A DNA stretch of 64,000 nucleotides. It comes from Proales similis (Eukaryota; Rotifera; Eurotatoria; Ploima; Proalidae). Where the stretch lies: positions 1,364,001-1,428,000 of the forward strand of contig JAGVRJ010000005.1 in NCBI GenBank assembly GCA_019059635.1, written 5' to 3'. The notes beneath the pieces are model-generated. The model was not told where the DNA came from. It was given only the letters and a program-made list of their open reading frames with translations, and did no database searches. Shown here in pieces: positions 24,706 to 34,839 of the stretch. The translations under genes were made by a program, and so were the position numbers. Position 1 is the first letter of the stretch, and every line of letters begins with the position of its first letter.

Positions 24706-25721
24706 ATGAATAATCTGCTAAACAATTTTGGGCTCATTCTTGTACTCAGCGCAGCGTTTGCTCATTCAGTTGACGTGCAGCAATTGAGAGTTCTTACCTT
24801 TTACACGGACAGTGTCTTTCTTACCTGTCCCGATCCGATGATCGTCACGAACAATCGAATAAAGGCTAGAGACTTGGTTTGGATCAATGAACAAGACAGC
24901 TTTGCAAAAGAGGATAAAGAAGTCCAAATTGAAGCAAAGAATCTGGCTGCCAATGCCGTTCTAACTCTTCAGCTGAATAATACGCTCAAATACATAAGCT
25001 GCGGCTACATTCTGGACGACAACTATGTCCGCCTTAAACTCTGGAACATAACCTATTTAGGTAGGCTGACTTGCCCTTAAACTATCGTCTTAACTTGAAA
25101 GTATAAAAAAAATTAAAAAGTGAATCCTCGCACCGAACTCAAAATAGAGTCGAATCCTAAGCTAATCTATTTCAACAAGTTCAATAGCACACACGCCTCA
25201 GTGGCGGTGCCGTTCAAGCCGAGCCCCTACGATTGGCGAAAGCCATATGATTTGCTTCGACTTAGATGCGAAAATAATTTCGACTATCCAGTCAGCAGTC
25301 AATTTGTTTGGATGTATTATCAGCAGTTCAATATCAGGGCTCAGGAAATCTGGGTTAAAGTAAACAAGCCCGACGAGAACGTGTTCCAAATGTTCACCAA
25401 CGTGGTCACAAATCAAGATCTAGCCCTCAGTGAGTTTCTTAAAAAGGTCCTGGCTGGCCAGGTTCCTTCCATAAGTTTACAATGTGCATCTTATTTTGAG
25501 AGGCCGGACGAGCTTTATTTGCTTGCCGATTCACAAAATTTGACAATTATTAGAGGTGAGATTTTCAAAACTTGAATAACCGAATTAAATAACTTTGAGC
25601 GAAATTTGAAGGTAACGAATTTAAACTTGTGGAATTGGTGGCTCAAACATCGTCGGCCAATCGACAATCATTAAATTTTATTCTTGCACTGATATTTGCC
25701 CTGGTTGTATCATTCAAGTAA
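24706..25721 (+). CDS. Two-Ig-domain surface protein 1, GPI-like C-terminus (unrecognised family)
   Basis: Exons 24706-25060, 25121-25555 and 25612-25721 (introns 60 and 56 nt, both phase 1); 299 aa. A signal peptide covers about residues 1-20 (LILVLSAAFA). Domain 1 has an Ig-like Cys-Trp-Tyr.Cys layout: VFLTCP, LVWINE, YISCGYILDDNYVRLKLW. Domain 2 repeats it: RCENNFDYPVSSQFVW ... LQCASYFERPDELY. The last exon encodes a spacer and a hydrophobic end (SLNFILALIFALVVSFK) with no basic cytoplasmic tail, which resembles a GPI-attachment signal. It is a tandem paralogue of the gene at 27428, with the same intron positions and phases. I do not recognise the family; Ig-fold assignment rests on the Cys/Trp pattern only. 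A soluble or GPI-anchored partner or decoy role is speculation. Confidence 0.8.
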
Positions 25722-27427
25722 AAATAGAAGTCTCTCGCTTTAATTTTCCTCTTCAGTTGGAGAATTGTATCTTTAAATAAACGAAATCAAACTTGAGAAA
25801 GAACCTTGTTTTTTCATGTGTGGCCTGAATGAAATGGCCTTCCTAGTTTAGAATAATACGCTTGTGAAAACACGAGATAATGAATCGAGTGCAAATGATG
25901 CGAACTATAGAGAAAGAGAGAATAAGGAAAAGATGCGGCCTAGTCCCGTATGGGCGTTGTGCACGAGAAAAACGAGAAGGGCCACAAGTTGGAAATTTTT
26001 CGCTATATGAAAACCAACTCGCTCGAGCGTTTTGTAATCCAATTTGATTCAAGTCAGCGGTTGAAGGTGGGCGCGAAATTCGCAACCAAATAAGCAGCTC
26101 TATATTAAAGCCCTAATATGGGAGAGAAGAGAGAGCGGGAGGTGTTACAAGCCAAACACGTTCACCTATTCATAATGGTGCAGATTATTTGCTCAAAAAG
26201 ATAATAACAATCGAAGTAAAAGCAAATAGACCTGATCGGCCGAGTCACAAGATCATCCCTTTGAATTAAAAAAGCGATGGAACCATCAGACCGAAAGCAC
26301 TGCAGTAGGTGTTTATGCACCGAACTTGAAAAAAAAATGAGAGGCAGAAGGAGGCGAGAATGAAAAAGGCTTTTCTGTCAATTTCAATGCGACGCTTACT
26401 CTTTACTCTTGATGACTTTTTTCGATTTACACAGTCAAAAGTTGCCGCATTGTTTGTTCAGTCTTTATAAGTGGTTTAGCTAAACGGAGATTTTTCTTGG
26501 TTTTCAATCTTTGCTTTGACATTTGAGCTGACAGCCTTGATAGTAAGCGAAGCGAGTACAAAATTGTGTTGGATTGGTCGAGCGGCTGGCGGGACGGCGT
26601 TTCGCGGCCAAACATTGAGATTTAAAAGCCAAGATGACGTACTGTTCCAAAAGTAATTCAATTATGTAACGAGAGAGCCTCTCATCGTATTTCGCCGGTC
26701 GACGCGCTATGGGCTTTTCGACGGCTAAGCTGCTTGGCGTGCTCTGGGCCGCGCGAATGGGCACATTTAAAAACAAACATTCGTGTTATAATTATTAATC
26801 TCAATGCAAATATGTTTAAGTTAGTTTGAAAGTTCGGACGAGTGAAGAAACCAACCAACAAACGAAGCAATGACGACGGGATGGCGGCGATGGCAATGAT
26901 GACTCAAGACGCGTTTGTTGTGGGATGAGTGCGAGAGAGAGAGAGAGAATGAGCAAAAACGAGCAAACGAGCGAACTAGAGAAAAGAAGTAAGAGAATGA
27001 GAGTGACGACGGGAGAGAGAGAGAAAGAGAGAGATGAAAGAGACAAATCACCATCGCACCCCCCAGTGATTGTAGGGTTAAAGCGTAACTATGATTTGAA
27101 ACAACAAAAATGTACAACAACTACAAAGTTTCGCTCGCGCCCAACAAAATACTATTTGGCCTTCACATTCTTCGTTTAAGAGCAAATATTTTGCGTTTTA
27201 TTAAATACGAGTGGCAGGCCCGCACAATTGTTCTAATCCTATTTTACAATTTTTTTCTTTAATCAACATCATCTGATTCTTGTAAGCCATCCAAAGTGGA
27301 TAACTTGCGCTTGATTGCCTTCTAGGTCGGCCAGCAATAGAATAAAGCGAGTAAGCTCAAGCAGAGAGCGGCACGAATGCGATTAAATCCCATGAACTAG
27401 GAGGAGGTGAGGAGCAAGCAGTTGAAG
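25722..27427. other. 1.7-kb spacer between the Ig-like paralogues
   Basis: Contains the 3' UTR of gene 1 (AATAAA-like signal near 25776) and a long purine-rich tract of GA repeats around 26930-27035. No exon is supported; the small ORFs here are low-complexity. Confidence 0.4.
26930..27035. repeat. GA-rich purine tract
   Basis: Interrupted GA repeats over about 105 bp upstream of Ig-like gene 2. Such purine tracts can be GAGA-type promoter elements; that is inference. Confidence 0.6.
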
Positions 27428-28957
27428 ATGGAAATCGAATCGATTTGCCGACGAGTAGTCTCTTGTCTGACTATTTTATTTCTGATCAGCTCGACAAACG
27501 CCTCTGCGCAGCAGCCCAACGTCGAAGTGATCAGGGTGATAAGCGCCTATGTCAATCATGTCATTCTTCAGTGTCCAGTCACGTCGCCTTATAATCACGA
27601 GGCCGTGAACGTCCACTACATCAAGTGGGTTAACGAAGCGCATGTCTACAGTAAGCCAGAGCAAGATGTCATCATCAACTCTGGAAATCTCCTGGCCAGC
27701 GCTACTGCCCAATATCAGCTTCACAACTCATTGGGCTATGTAAGTTGTGGTTATATACGCAACAACTGCTATGTGCGTCTCAAGCAGTGGAAAATCATCT
27801 ACGTGGGTAAGTTAAGATAAACCGCTGTAAACTGAAAAAAAATTTTCACTTTTGCGCAAAAACAAAACTCAAGATCATCCCCAAGTCGAGCTGACGGTTA
27901 ACCATCATCCCACGTTCATTAGTTTTCAGCAATTGAATTCAACAGCCGGAACAGTCAGCTTGCCGCACGGTGTTCAGTACGAGCATTGGAACAATCAAAT
28001 AAATGTGTTGAATATCTACTGTGAGAACAACTTTGATTATCCTGTCAACACAAAGTACGTCTGGTTGTACGTGAAAAATCCGCACACGGGCTTGAACGAG
28101 GTATGGCACAAGTACGACGAGGATGGCCATAACTTGCAAATATTCCACAATCCAGACACCAAGCAGCAAAAGTACATAAACGAGTTTGTTCAGTACTTGC
28201 TAGTGGATCCGAGGTACGAGCTAAGATTTCAGTGCGCGTCTTATTTTGAAAAGTTCAATACTCACGACCACATTTACTTGCTGGCCAAGTCGCCCTATTT
28301 CGTCGTCTACAATCCAATTGGTAAGTAGGCAGAAATAAATTTGAATCCATTTTGACCCAGTTAAAATTCGCATCATTAGGATATATAACACATGCACCAA
28401 CAACTACGACTGAAGCGCCAGCAACGACGGCTGCACATCAAGAGTCAAATAATAACGGCGCGCTGATTGGCGGCATAATAGGCGGCGTACTCGGCTTCCT
28501 TCTGCTTCTTGGCTTGATTCTACTCTTGGTATTCTGCTGTATTCGATGTCGTCGACGAAGGAGAATGATGACCCAGGAGAAGACAGTGGTCATTCATGAG
28601 CACAGCCGCCCAGGCACCCCAACTGCCCAAATTATTCACACTCAGATCTTTAACTCGGCCGACAAAGCCTCGCAGTTCACAAATCAGATGGAAGTTAGAG
28701 ACATGGGAGATAGCTATTGCTACGAACATCAGACCATTCGATCTCTGGGTCCGGAGGCATACGCAAGTCGGCCGACTATACGTGACACTGATTGCGAAAG
28801 CTATGCCAATGACGCGTACAACATTCAATATGAGCTCAAAGACGACAATAACTCTTACTCGGCCAACCAAGAGTTCTATCAGCACTCGGTCGGCAGAAAC
28901 TACTACTTCCACAACTATAATCAACAAGCTGAATATTCTTCGTCTCATTTCGTTTAA
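27428..28957 (+). CDS. Two-Ig-domain receptor 2 with transmembrane helix and tyrosine-rich tail (unrecognised family)
   Basis: Exons 27428-27806, 27874-28320 and 28380-28957 (introns 67 and 59 nt, both phase 1); 467 aa. A signal peptide spans about residues 1-27. Domain 1 (VILQCPV, YIKWVNE, YVSCGYIRNNCYVRLKQW) and domain 2 (CENNFDYPVNTKYVWLY, FQCASYFEKF) align with the upstream paralogue. A Thr-rich stalk (about residues 276-301) precedes a Gly-rich transmembrane helix (GGIIGGVLGFLLLLGLILLL) and a stop-transfer cluster RCRRRRR. The 138-residue cytoplasmic tail has 12 tyrosines, including YNIQYEL, NYYFHNY and QAEYSSS, suggesting phosphotyrosine signalling. No canonical ITAM or ITIM was found. 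The exon encoding the stalk, helix and tail is exactly where the two paralogues differ. Family unknown to me. Confidence 0.85.
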
Positions 28958-29324
28958 AAACAAATTTCCTTTTTTACAACTCTAAGCTTCTTTATTTCTA
29001 ATTTTTAATTATCTATCGAGGAGTTAGGCTAGCCCGACAAGGAGCGAATGTTTCGTTTTCATTGACAAACATTTTAAAGAATAGTTGATCCTAAACCTAA
29101 ACTATTTAATAAAAATTGGTTAAGTTCAATTCTAGTTTCTATTTTCCCCTTAAGCAACAGAGAGACTAAATAAGAAGAGTTCGCTTAGAACTGAGAATGC
29201 AATCTGGCTGGTTGCCATGGTAACCTCGATCATTTTCATCTTCAGGTAAATAATTTGAACGTTCAATTACTGTGAATAGAATTTTAGAAACAGTTTAGGA
29301 CTGTCATAGAAAAAAGAAAAGAAA
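28958..29324. other. Spacer with TTC23 promoter
   Basis: Contains the 3' UTR of the Ig-like receptor (AATAAA-like near 29107) and the TTC23 promoter with a near-perfect X-box (listed separately). No gene seen. Confidence 0.6.
29211..29224 (+). promoter_or_regulatory. RFX X-box upstream of TTC23
   Basis: GTTGCCATGGTAAC is a 14-bp near-perfect inverted repeat matching the RFX X-box consensus (GTTGCC, AT, GGTAAC half-sites). It lies 100 bp before the TTC23 ATG. RFX factors bind such sites in ciliary gene promoters. Confidence 0.88.
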
Positions 29325-31594
29325 ATGGTTTATTCGAGCGATGAGAGCACAAGTGGAAAGGACAACGCTCGCAAGGCAGAAACAAAATCCAAAGAAAAGA
29401 AAAAGAAGAAGAATTTCAAAAGTGATTCTGATTCAGAAGGCATTCAGAAGTACTCAAGCTTTAGCTCTTCTTCTTCACTGGGCAATAAAGAAGAGAAGAG
29501 ATCACGATCAAGAGCCAGTTCTAGGGCTCGTTCTGCATCACAATCAAGCAGGACGCGCAGGTCAAGCAGGACAGGAACCGGTCTAAGTTCGAGTCGTTCA
29601 GACAGCAGCAGTAGCAGCAGCAATAGGAGTCAGCCAAGTAGAGCTGTATCAAGAGCGCGAAGCCTCAAAAATCTAGAAGCTGAATATGAGCCGATTGGTG
29701 ACAAACTGCCGTTCAACGTTTATCAAATTCTTCTCTCCATTAAATCATCGATGGTCAAGATTTATGAGCTTAAGCGTCAATTAAAAGAGAACATGGAGAA
29801 AATGGAAAAACTGGACGAGTCACACAGCGAACTGGCCGCAGAAAATGAGAAAATAAAAAGCAAGGCAATCGAGGAATATGCGGGACTGGTTGCACTTCAC
29901 AAAGTTGTCTACGGCGCCTCCCACTGGCGAGTTGCTTGGCTTCACACCAACCTGGCACTTTTTTATCTCGAATACCTTCGGCTTCCCAAACAAGCCAAGA
30001 TGCACTGTGAAAAAGCTTGGTCTGTTTATATCGAAGACTTGTGTGACGAGGCACGTCTGAAACTGGAGGGTGAAACGTTTGAAGGGCTCGAGGATCCCGA
30101 AAGCGATAAACATCATGCTATTCTTAACTACGCTTATGGACGAGCATGCGCATTTCTCAAAGAGTAAATACTCACCGCCTTTAATTAGCTTTCAAAGTTA
30201 TGAGCTCATTACAAATAGGAACAGCGAAGGCGAGGCAGCACTTGAAAAGGCACGAGAGCATTTCGAAAATTGGTCCGCATTCATTCGGGCAAGCAAACGA
30301 AAAACCAGAAAGTTTGGAGCCGAGCTCGATCAGTGGTTTGTGAAAATTCATTTCGCAGCAGCCAAGTAATTACAAATCATAACCGTAATTCAGATTCGAT
30401 AGCCGATTCTCTTTCTAGACAATACGCGATCAATCAAGCTTTTTCAGATGCTTCTGCCCTCTATGACAAAGTAGCTGAGCAGCTAAAAAAGAATAAGGAG
30501 CTTTCATACGAGCAGACGAAATTGATGCTCCAGATTCTGGAAGACAAAGCTAAAATATCCTTTTTTCTCGTTGAAAATTGAACAGAACCCACAAAAGGGC
30601 ATTTTCCTTAACAATATTTTAAACATTGAGCTAAAAAAGGCGGACACATCCAAAGCAATAGATTTGCTCAAAGAAGCTTTGAAATTTGCGGAAGAGAAGT
30701 AAGCTTGTCTGAACGCTAGCTCTTAGCAAAGACCACGTGTTTAAACTGGCCGAACGGCAAAGTGGGGCAATAAATTTGGTTTTAGAGTGCAAATCGCTGC
30801 TCGCGAGCGTCTATGCTCAACTCGAGGATGTAAATTCAGCCTACAAGGCCGAAGAGCTGTATAAAGAGGCAGTGGAGGACTGTGAAAAGTTGGGCACTGA
30901 TGCAACTCAAAAATCGATTGAACTCAAAGACGAGCTGGCAAAATATTATGTTAAGCTGGAAAAAAATGAGGTGAGAGAACGATCTATTAAACTGGCCAGA
31001 GAAGACACTGTCAACCAAAGAAATAAAAAGGATGCTTTAAAAGTAATGAGCCAGTTAGTTAAGGAGAAATGCGAATATTATGGCGATTTTAATCTAAAAC
31101 TAAACTCAACCTATAAGCTTCTCTGCTCAGTCTATTTGAAAAAAGGCGAGATGCTAATGGCAGCACAAAATCTGCAAAAGGTGAAAATTCTTAAAAGAAA
31201 AGTCAAGCCTAAGAGTATTCTAGTTTGAGCGTTTTAAATCTTTCTAGAGTTTGCAAATAGAAGAGTTGAACTTTGGTAAAAATCATCAAAAAACGAGGAC
31301 GACACAAGCAACACTAGAAGAGTTGAAAAAGTGAGAATTTTGCTCAGTTTCTATTGGCCAAAAAGAAACCATAATTATTAACCAAAAAACTAAAGAAATC
31401 CGAACGTGAAATTAAAAGGCTTAGATTTCGGGAATGATCGGCCGGCGTTTGTGGCAGGCAAAAAAGTGAATTATACGAAGCAAGACAACATGATCTATTC
31501 CAGAGGACCCAGTAAATCGCAAAACGACGAAAAAAATGTTTTAAATGAAAAGGAGGAAAGAGCTGCCGATCATTCGAGTTTATCAAGCAAATGA
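29325..31594 (+). CDS. TTC23: TTC23/TTC23L-like tetratricopeptide protein (ciliary)
   Basis: Seven exons: 29325-30163, 30219-30365, 30419-30554, 30625-30698, 30763-31180, 31248-31330, 31396-31594; 631 aa. The N-terminal 110 residues are Ser/Arg/Lys-rich low complexity. TPR-like helices follow, matching remembered TTC23: YGASHWRVAWLHTNLALFYL, QAKMHCEKAW, SKAIDLLKEALKFAEE, CEYYGDFNLKLNSTYKLL, SLQIEELNFGKNHQKT. Human TTC23 localises to the cilium EvC zone and is linked to Hedgehog signalling. Intron 3 (30555-30624) begins ATATCCTT and ends AC, i.e. U12-type. Intron 4 has two in-frame acceptors; the 64-nt choice gives the human spacing. The final 11 codons lie inside the 2.66-kb duplication. An X-box sits 100 bp upstream. 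Confidence 0.88.
30555..30624 (+). other. U12-type AT-AC intron in TTC23
   Basis: Starts ATATCCTTTTTT (the U12 5' splice consensus ATATCCTT) and ends TTTAAAC, so its terminal dinucleotides are AT and AC. TTTTCCTTAAC at 30602-30612 matches the U12 branch-point consensus TTCCTTAAC, 12-14 nt before the 3' end. Removal keeps phase 0 and gives DKAK|IELKKAD. No GT-AG pair restores the frame here. Confidence 0.88.
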
Positions 31595-31995
31595 GTTTAT
31601 TTTCTTGTGGTTTTCCCTCTCCAGTTTCCAGAAAAATAAATAGCAAAATTAAAATTTTAAATCTTTTGCTCGCCGCCAGGGCCGTGAAAGTTTGAAAGAA
31701 ACCAGCTACTAAATCTCAGAAAAAAGCATCGATTTCACCAGTTAATTGTGTCTGGTCCCTTACCCGATGACCGACAAGAGCGGAGTCTAGTTTAAACAAC
31801 GAGCTTTTTTAAGACTTGGTTTGTTTCACTATTGACGGCGGTTCAAAGAACATCAAGCTCTCTCTTTCTTTCTCTCACACACACTCTCTCGTTTGCATAA
31901 GTAGTGCAAACGTCTAACTGAACGATGCATTCGCATTGAATTTAGTCGTTGGCTTTTAAGCTAAACTTCTTCAAGCCGAAGGTTATTGAATAAAC

Positions 31996-32184
31996 ATGCG
32001 TTCTCGATCGGCCTCTCTCATGCTTGTTGTTGTCTGTGTTTTGCTAGTCACAAGATCTGATCCGCTGCTTGCGAGGAGTGTCTCTTCTTCTGGTCAGAGT
32101 CTAGCTGCATCGTGGGCTTACGTCCTTGAGAGACGAGCCATTATGCCGATTCTTTTGCTCATGGAAATTCCGACCTATTTTTAG
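31996..32184 (+). CDS. Small ORF upstream of Speedy copy 1 (uncertain)
   Basis: 62 codons from an ATG, starting with a hydrophobic stretch (LMLVVVCVLLV) like a signal peptide and containing one Arg-Arg pair. It could be an upstream ORF in the Speedy 5' leader, a short secreted peptide, or chance. It is identical in the second copy, which says nothing because the whole segment is duplicated. Confidence 0.25.
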   Translation: MRSRSASLMLVVVCVLLVTRSDPLLARSVSSSGQSLAASWAYVLERRAIMPILLLMEIPTYF

Positions 32185-32317
32185 ACTTTTTTGTTCTGTG
32201 TCTGCAACTGCTTTCATGTGGCCTAAACAAGAATAAGAGCACTGAGTTGAATTTATTGGTTATTGCACAAGCCAGTTGGCCAGTAGACATATTTTAATTG
32301 AATTCCAGTTTAGTGAT

Positions 32318-34138
32318 ATGCTCGCTCCGATCAAGTCGACACAGTCAGGTCGCCCAAAGGCTATCGATCGACATGTGCCTCATTTCGATCAAAGAGCCAT
32401 TCAAATGGACAAGCAAATAGGAAAACAGCCGGCTGCCGGCGACGACCAAACAGAGGAGGATATTGACGAGAATAACAACAACCAAAAGAATTGCTCGCTG
32501 TTGGTTAATCACCACTACTTGAGCCATGATGTGCACGTTATCAAGACGATCAACGATCACGTTTACGGCGCGGGCGGATGCGCGATCAAGCGTAGCTGTG
32601 ACGACATTGAGAATGACGACGACTACTTGAACATTTCTTCTTCGTCGTTTTACCCGCAGAAATCGCCTGCCAAGAAGCCCAAGTTCGTAGTCACCTACAA
32701 AGAGATGAAAGAGTTCTTCGCTCTGCTGAATGAGGACTCGATCAGAGAGTTTCTGAAGAGAGACACCTGCTGTCTAATAACGGACAAATATGCGCTCGCG
32801 ATGGTCTTCACTTACTTCAAGCGCGCCAAATTCTACTTGAATGAATTCACGCGCAGCAATTTTTACTTGGCGCTCTACTTGGCCAGCGACATAGAAGAGG
32901 ATGTGGACGACTATAAATACGAGATATTCCCCTGGGCGCTGGGCTCGAGGTGGCGAAGCAAATTCAGCGAGTTCCTGCGTAAGAGAGACATGCTCTTGAA
33001 ACGCATCGACTATAGAGCGATTGTCAGCCGCAAATGTTGTGAAGAAGTGATGGGCTTTGTCCCGGATCACAGCATTTGGAAACGAGAGCGTGCGCAGAAC
33101 CATGGCGGTGCCAATCGAGCATACCTGATCAACCGTTGCAAAAGACTTTTAAACAAACAAAACAACTTAGGTGAAGAGGATCTGAACTTGCCACGGGGCC
33201 CTCATGAAAGGCCGCGTCCGTGTCCACTGTGTGCTCTCACTACTGAGTACGAAAGTCTGAACCCGACAAAGCAAATGACACCTGCAATCGAGGACAAAAA
33301 ATCTTCTAAAACAAACACAGAGAAGAAGTCAGCGATCGTGACCAGATCAAACGAGTCATGTTCGACTGATAGCTGCTTAGGAACCACTGCCAATGAGCGT
33401 AGCGAAGTGCTGAGCTCAACCCAAATATCCGACGCATCGTACGTGGAAAGCGAAGAAAAGTGGCCCAGCAAATACGAGCAAAAGCAAAAAGAGAATGAAA
33501 TCAGACATGTGGATGCCAATCAGAAGTTGATCGAGCGCCGTCTCTCGACCGGTGCGAGGAAGAAGCGTGTCAAGACCCCCAGGGCTGTGCTTGAAAACAT
33601 ACAGCTCAACTTGGGAGTAGAAGCTAAAGAGGCGCACTCAGACTCGGTGGGCGAAGGCAAAGTTGTGGTTACAAGCCGGCAAAAGTACAGCCTGGCAAAT
33701 GACTCTCAGCCAGTATTGGTGAGTCAAACAACCATAAAATATCCTAGCGTAGCCTCGATCAGCTGTTTATTGCTGAAAGAGAACTTCACGACGAGTGAGG
33801 AGATAAGCGATAGTGAAGATGAGGACGATGAAACAAGTTCAATTGAAGACGATGTGTTCACCGCCTTCGGTCAGAGTGAGAGACTGCTTCGCAAGCGAGC
33901 TGATTCGGCTAAATGGCGCTTACAAGCAAACAAGCAGCAGCAAATTCAAGTCCTCGATTCAAATCCAATCTGCAAGAACGGCTCCAAAAAACAACGTCAC
34001 AATTTCTCTCTGAGCGCCAACTCAACGCTTACATCCACTTTGGCCAAATTGGCCAAAGAAAACAAAACCATTAGCAAAAAGGCCATTTTAAATCAAATCA
34101 CAGCAGACACCGACGATCAACTTGTACCGCCACGATAG
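32318..34138 (+). CDS. SPDYA: Speedy/RINGO cell-cycle activator, copy 1
   Basis: 606 aa from the ATG at 32318, in one coding exon; a splice acceptor (TTCCAG) 9 bp before the ATG suggests a 5' UTR intron. The Speedy/RINGO core covers about residues 122-268: MKEFFALL, CCLITDKYALAMVFTYFKRA, YEIFPWALGSRWR, RIDYRAIVSRKCCEEVMG, IWKRERAQNHGGANR, then LPRGP and a Cys-x2-Cys (CPLC) as in human SPDYA. These proteins bind and activate CDK1/CDK2 without cyclin and drive oocyte maturation. The long tail is Ser/acidic and low complexity, much longer than in the human protein (about 310 aa). The sequence is identical at the protein level to copy 2 at 39749. A poly(A) signal AATAAA follows within 25 nt of the stop. 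Confidence 0.95.
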   Translation: MLAPIKSTQSGRPKAIDRHVPHFDQRAIQMDKQIGKQPAAGDDQTEEDIDENNNNQKNCSLLVNHHYLSHDVHVIKTINDHVYGAGGCAIKRSCDDIENDDDYLNISSSSFYPQKSPAKKPKFVVTYKEMKEFFALLNEDSIREFLKRDTCCLITDKYALAMVFTYFKRAKFYLNEFTRSNFYLALYLASDIEEDVDDYKYEIFPWALGSRWRSKFSEFLRKRDMLLKRIDYRAIVSRKCCEEVMGFVPDHSIWKRERAQNHGGANRAYLINRCKRLLNKQNNLGEEDLNLPRGPHERPRPCPLCALTTEYESLNPTKQMTPAIEDKKSSKTNTEKKSAIVTRSNESCSTDSCLGTTANERSEVLSSTQISDASYVESEEKWPSKYEQKQKENEIRHVDANQKLIERRLSTGARKKRVKTPRAVLENIQLNLGVEAKEAHSDSVGEGKVVVTSRQKYSLANDSQPVLVSQTTIKYPSVASISCLLLKENFTTSEEISDSEDEDDETSSIEDDVFTAFGQSERLLRKRADSAKWRLQANKQQQIQVLDSNPICKNGSKKQRHNFSLSANSTLTSTLAKLAKENKTISKKAILNQITADTDDQLVPPR

Positions 34139-34223
34139 ACTGCAGCCAAAAATCAATAAAGCAACACAAAGGGACAATCGCACGAGGCACTTGTGCTCTA
34201 ATTCGCATCAGCATTCAAATATC

Positions 34224-34618
34224 TCAATTTTTTTTTGTTTGTGAGTAATTTATCGCCCACAATTCTTACTAAATTCGCACACAATGTATGCACAAAATAT
34301 TGAGTTCGTACAACTGATCTTAGTTCTCATGATACTTTTAAGAACGCTCTCTCTTATTCAACATCGAACATTTAATTCAAGATTCTAATAATATTTCCCT
34401 GCGAATACCAAAAATATTTATTTTTTTCAGAAAAATTTTACCTCGAATGTCAAACCTATTTAAATGTTTAAGCATGTCTGTTTTTGAAGAAAACTTATTC
34501 ATCTTAGGAGAACACTAATGTTACCAGGAAATTAGATCTTGTTAGAAAGTTAAGCCTTCCAATTATGAAGTTGTAATTGAGTTTAGACTTAGTGAATGTT
34601 ACGTGCGTTAAGTCAAAC
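34224..34618. other. AT-rich junction after duplication copy 1
   Basis: Unique AT-rich sequence between the right edge of the duplicated segment and the hairpin repeats that introduce the mobile-element nest. No gene seen. Confidence 0.4.
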
Positions 34619-34740
34619 CGTGCGTTAATCTTAATGCACGTACGTTAATGCTAACGCACGGGATGAGCGTGCACTAAGTAAAACGAAAAGTATTTTAATT
34701 AACGTCCGTGCATTAAGACTAACGCACGGGGTGAGCGTGC
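34619..34740. repeat. Long inverted repeat with nested direct repeat
   Basis: Arms 34619-34649 and 34698-34728 are reverse complements with about two mismatches over 31 nt, around a 48-nt loop. The unit TAACGCACGGGRTGAGCGTGC occurs directly at about 34652-34672 and 34720-34740, 68 bp apart. This is a foldback structure at the edge of the transposon remnants. Confidence 0.8.
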
Positions 34741-34839
34741 GCTACGTAAAAAAATAGAATAGAATTCAGCGTTATAAATGTAATAAATTTTATTGAAAAT
34801 TAGTTCGAGAAGAATTAGAAATTGAAAATCATTGTGTTC

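Larger units (their letters stand above)
31562..34223 (+). repeat. 2.66-kb duplicated segment, copy 1
   Basis: Matches 38993-41654 at a fixed offset of 7431 bp. I found two substitutions (31711 A versus C; 31738 C versus A) plus differences at the extreme 3' edge. The left edge lies inside the last exon of TTC23 and the right edge just after the Speedy poly(A) signal. Copy 1 is continuous with TTC23, so its left flank is the original one. Confidence 0.96.

Noticed and set aside
28520-28963. 147-codon minus-strand ORF opposite Ig-like gene 2
   Set aside because: Overlaps the receptor tail exon; its composition is typical of an antisense frame.
30699-30726. A 28-nt intron in TTC23
   Set aside because: It keeps frame, but an acceptor 36 nt further (intron of 64 nt, the usual size) also keeps frame and gives exactly the residue spacing I recall for human TTC23.
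29325-31594. KIF-binding protein (KIFBP) for the TPR-like gene
   Set aside because: The HWR...H.NLA...L.L..QAK.H.EKA and YGDF...STYKLL motifs and the C-terminus fit TTC23 better.
31996-32184. Secreted neuropeptide precursor upstream of Speedy
   Set aside because: It has a hydrophobic start and an Arg-Arg pair, but no repeated peptide or amidation motif. Its presence in both copies only reflects the duplication. Kept as an uncertain ORF.
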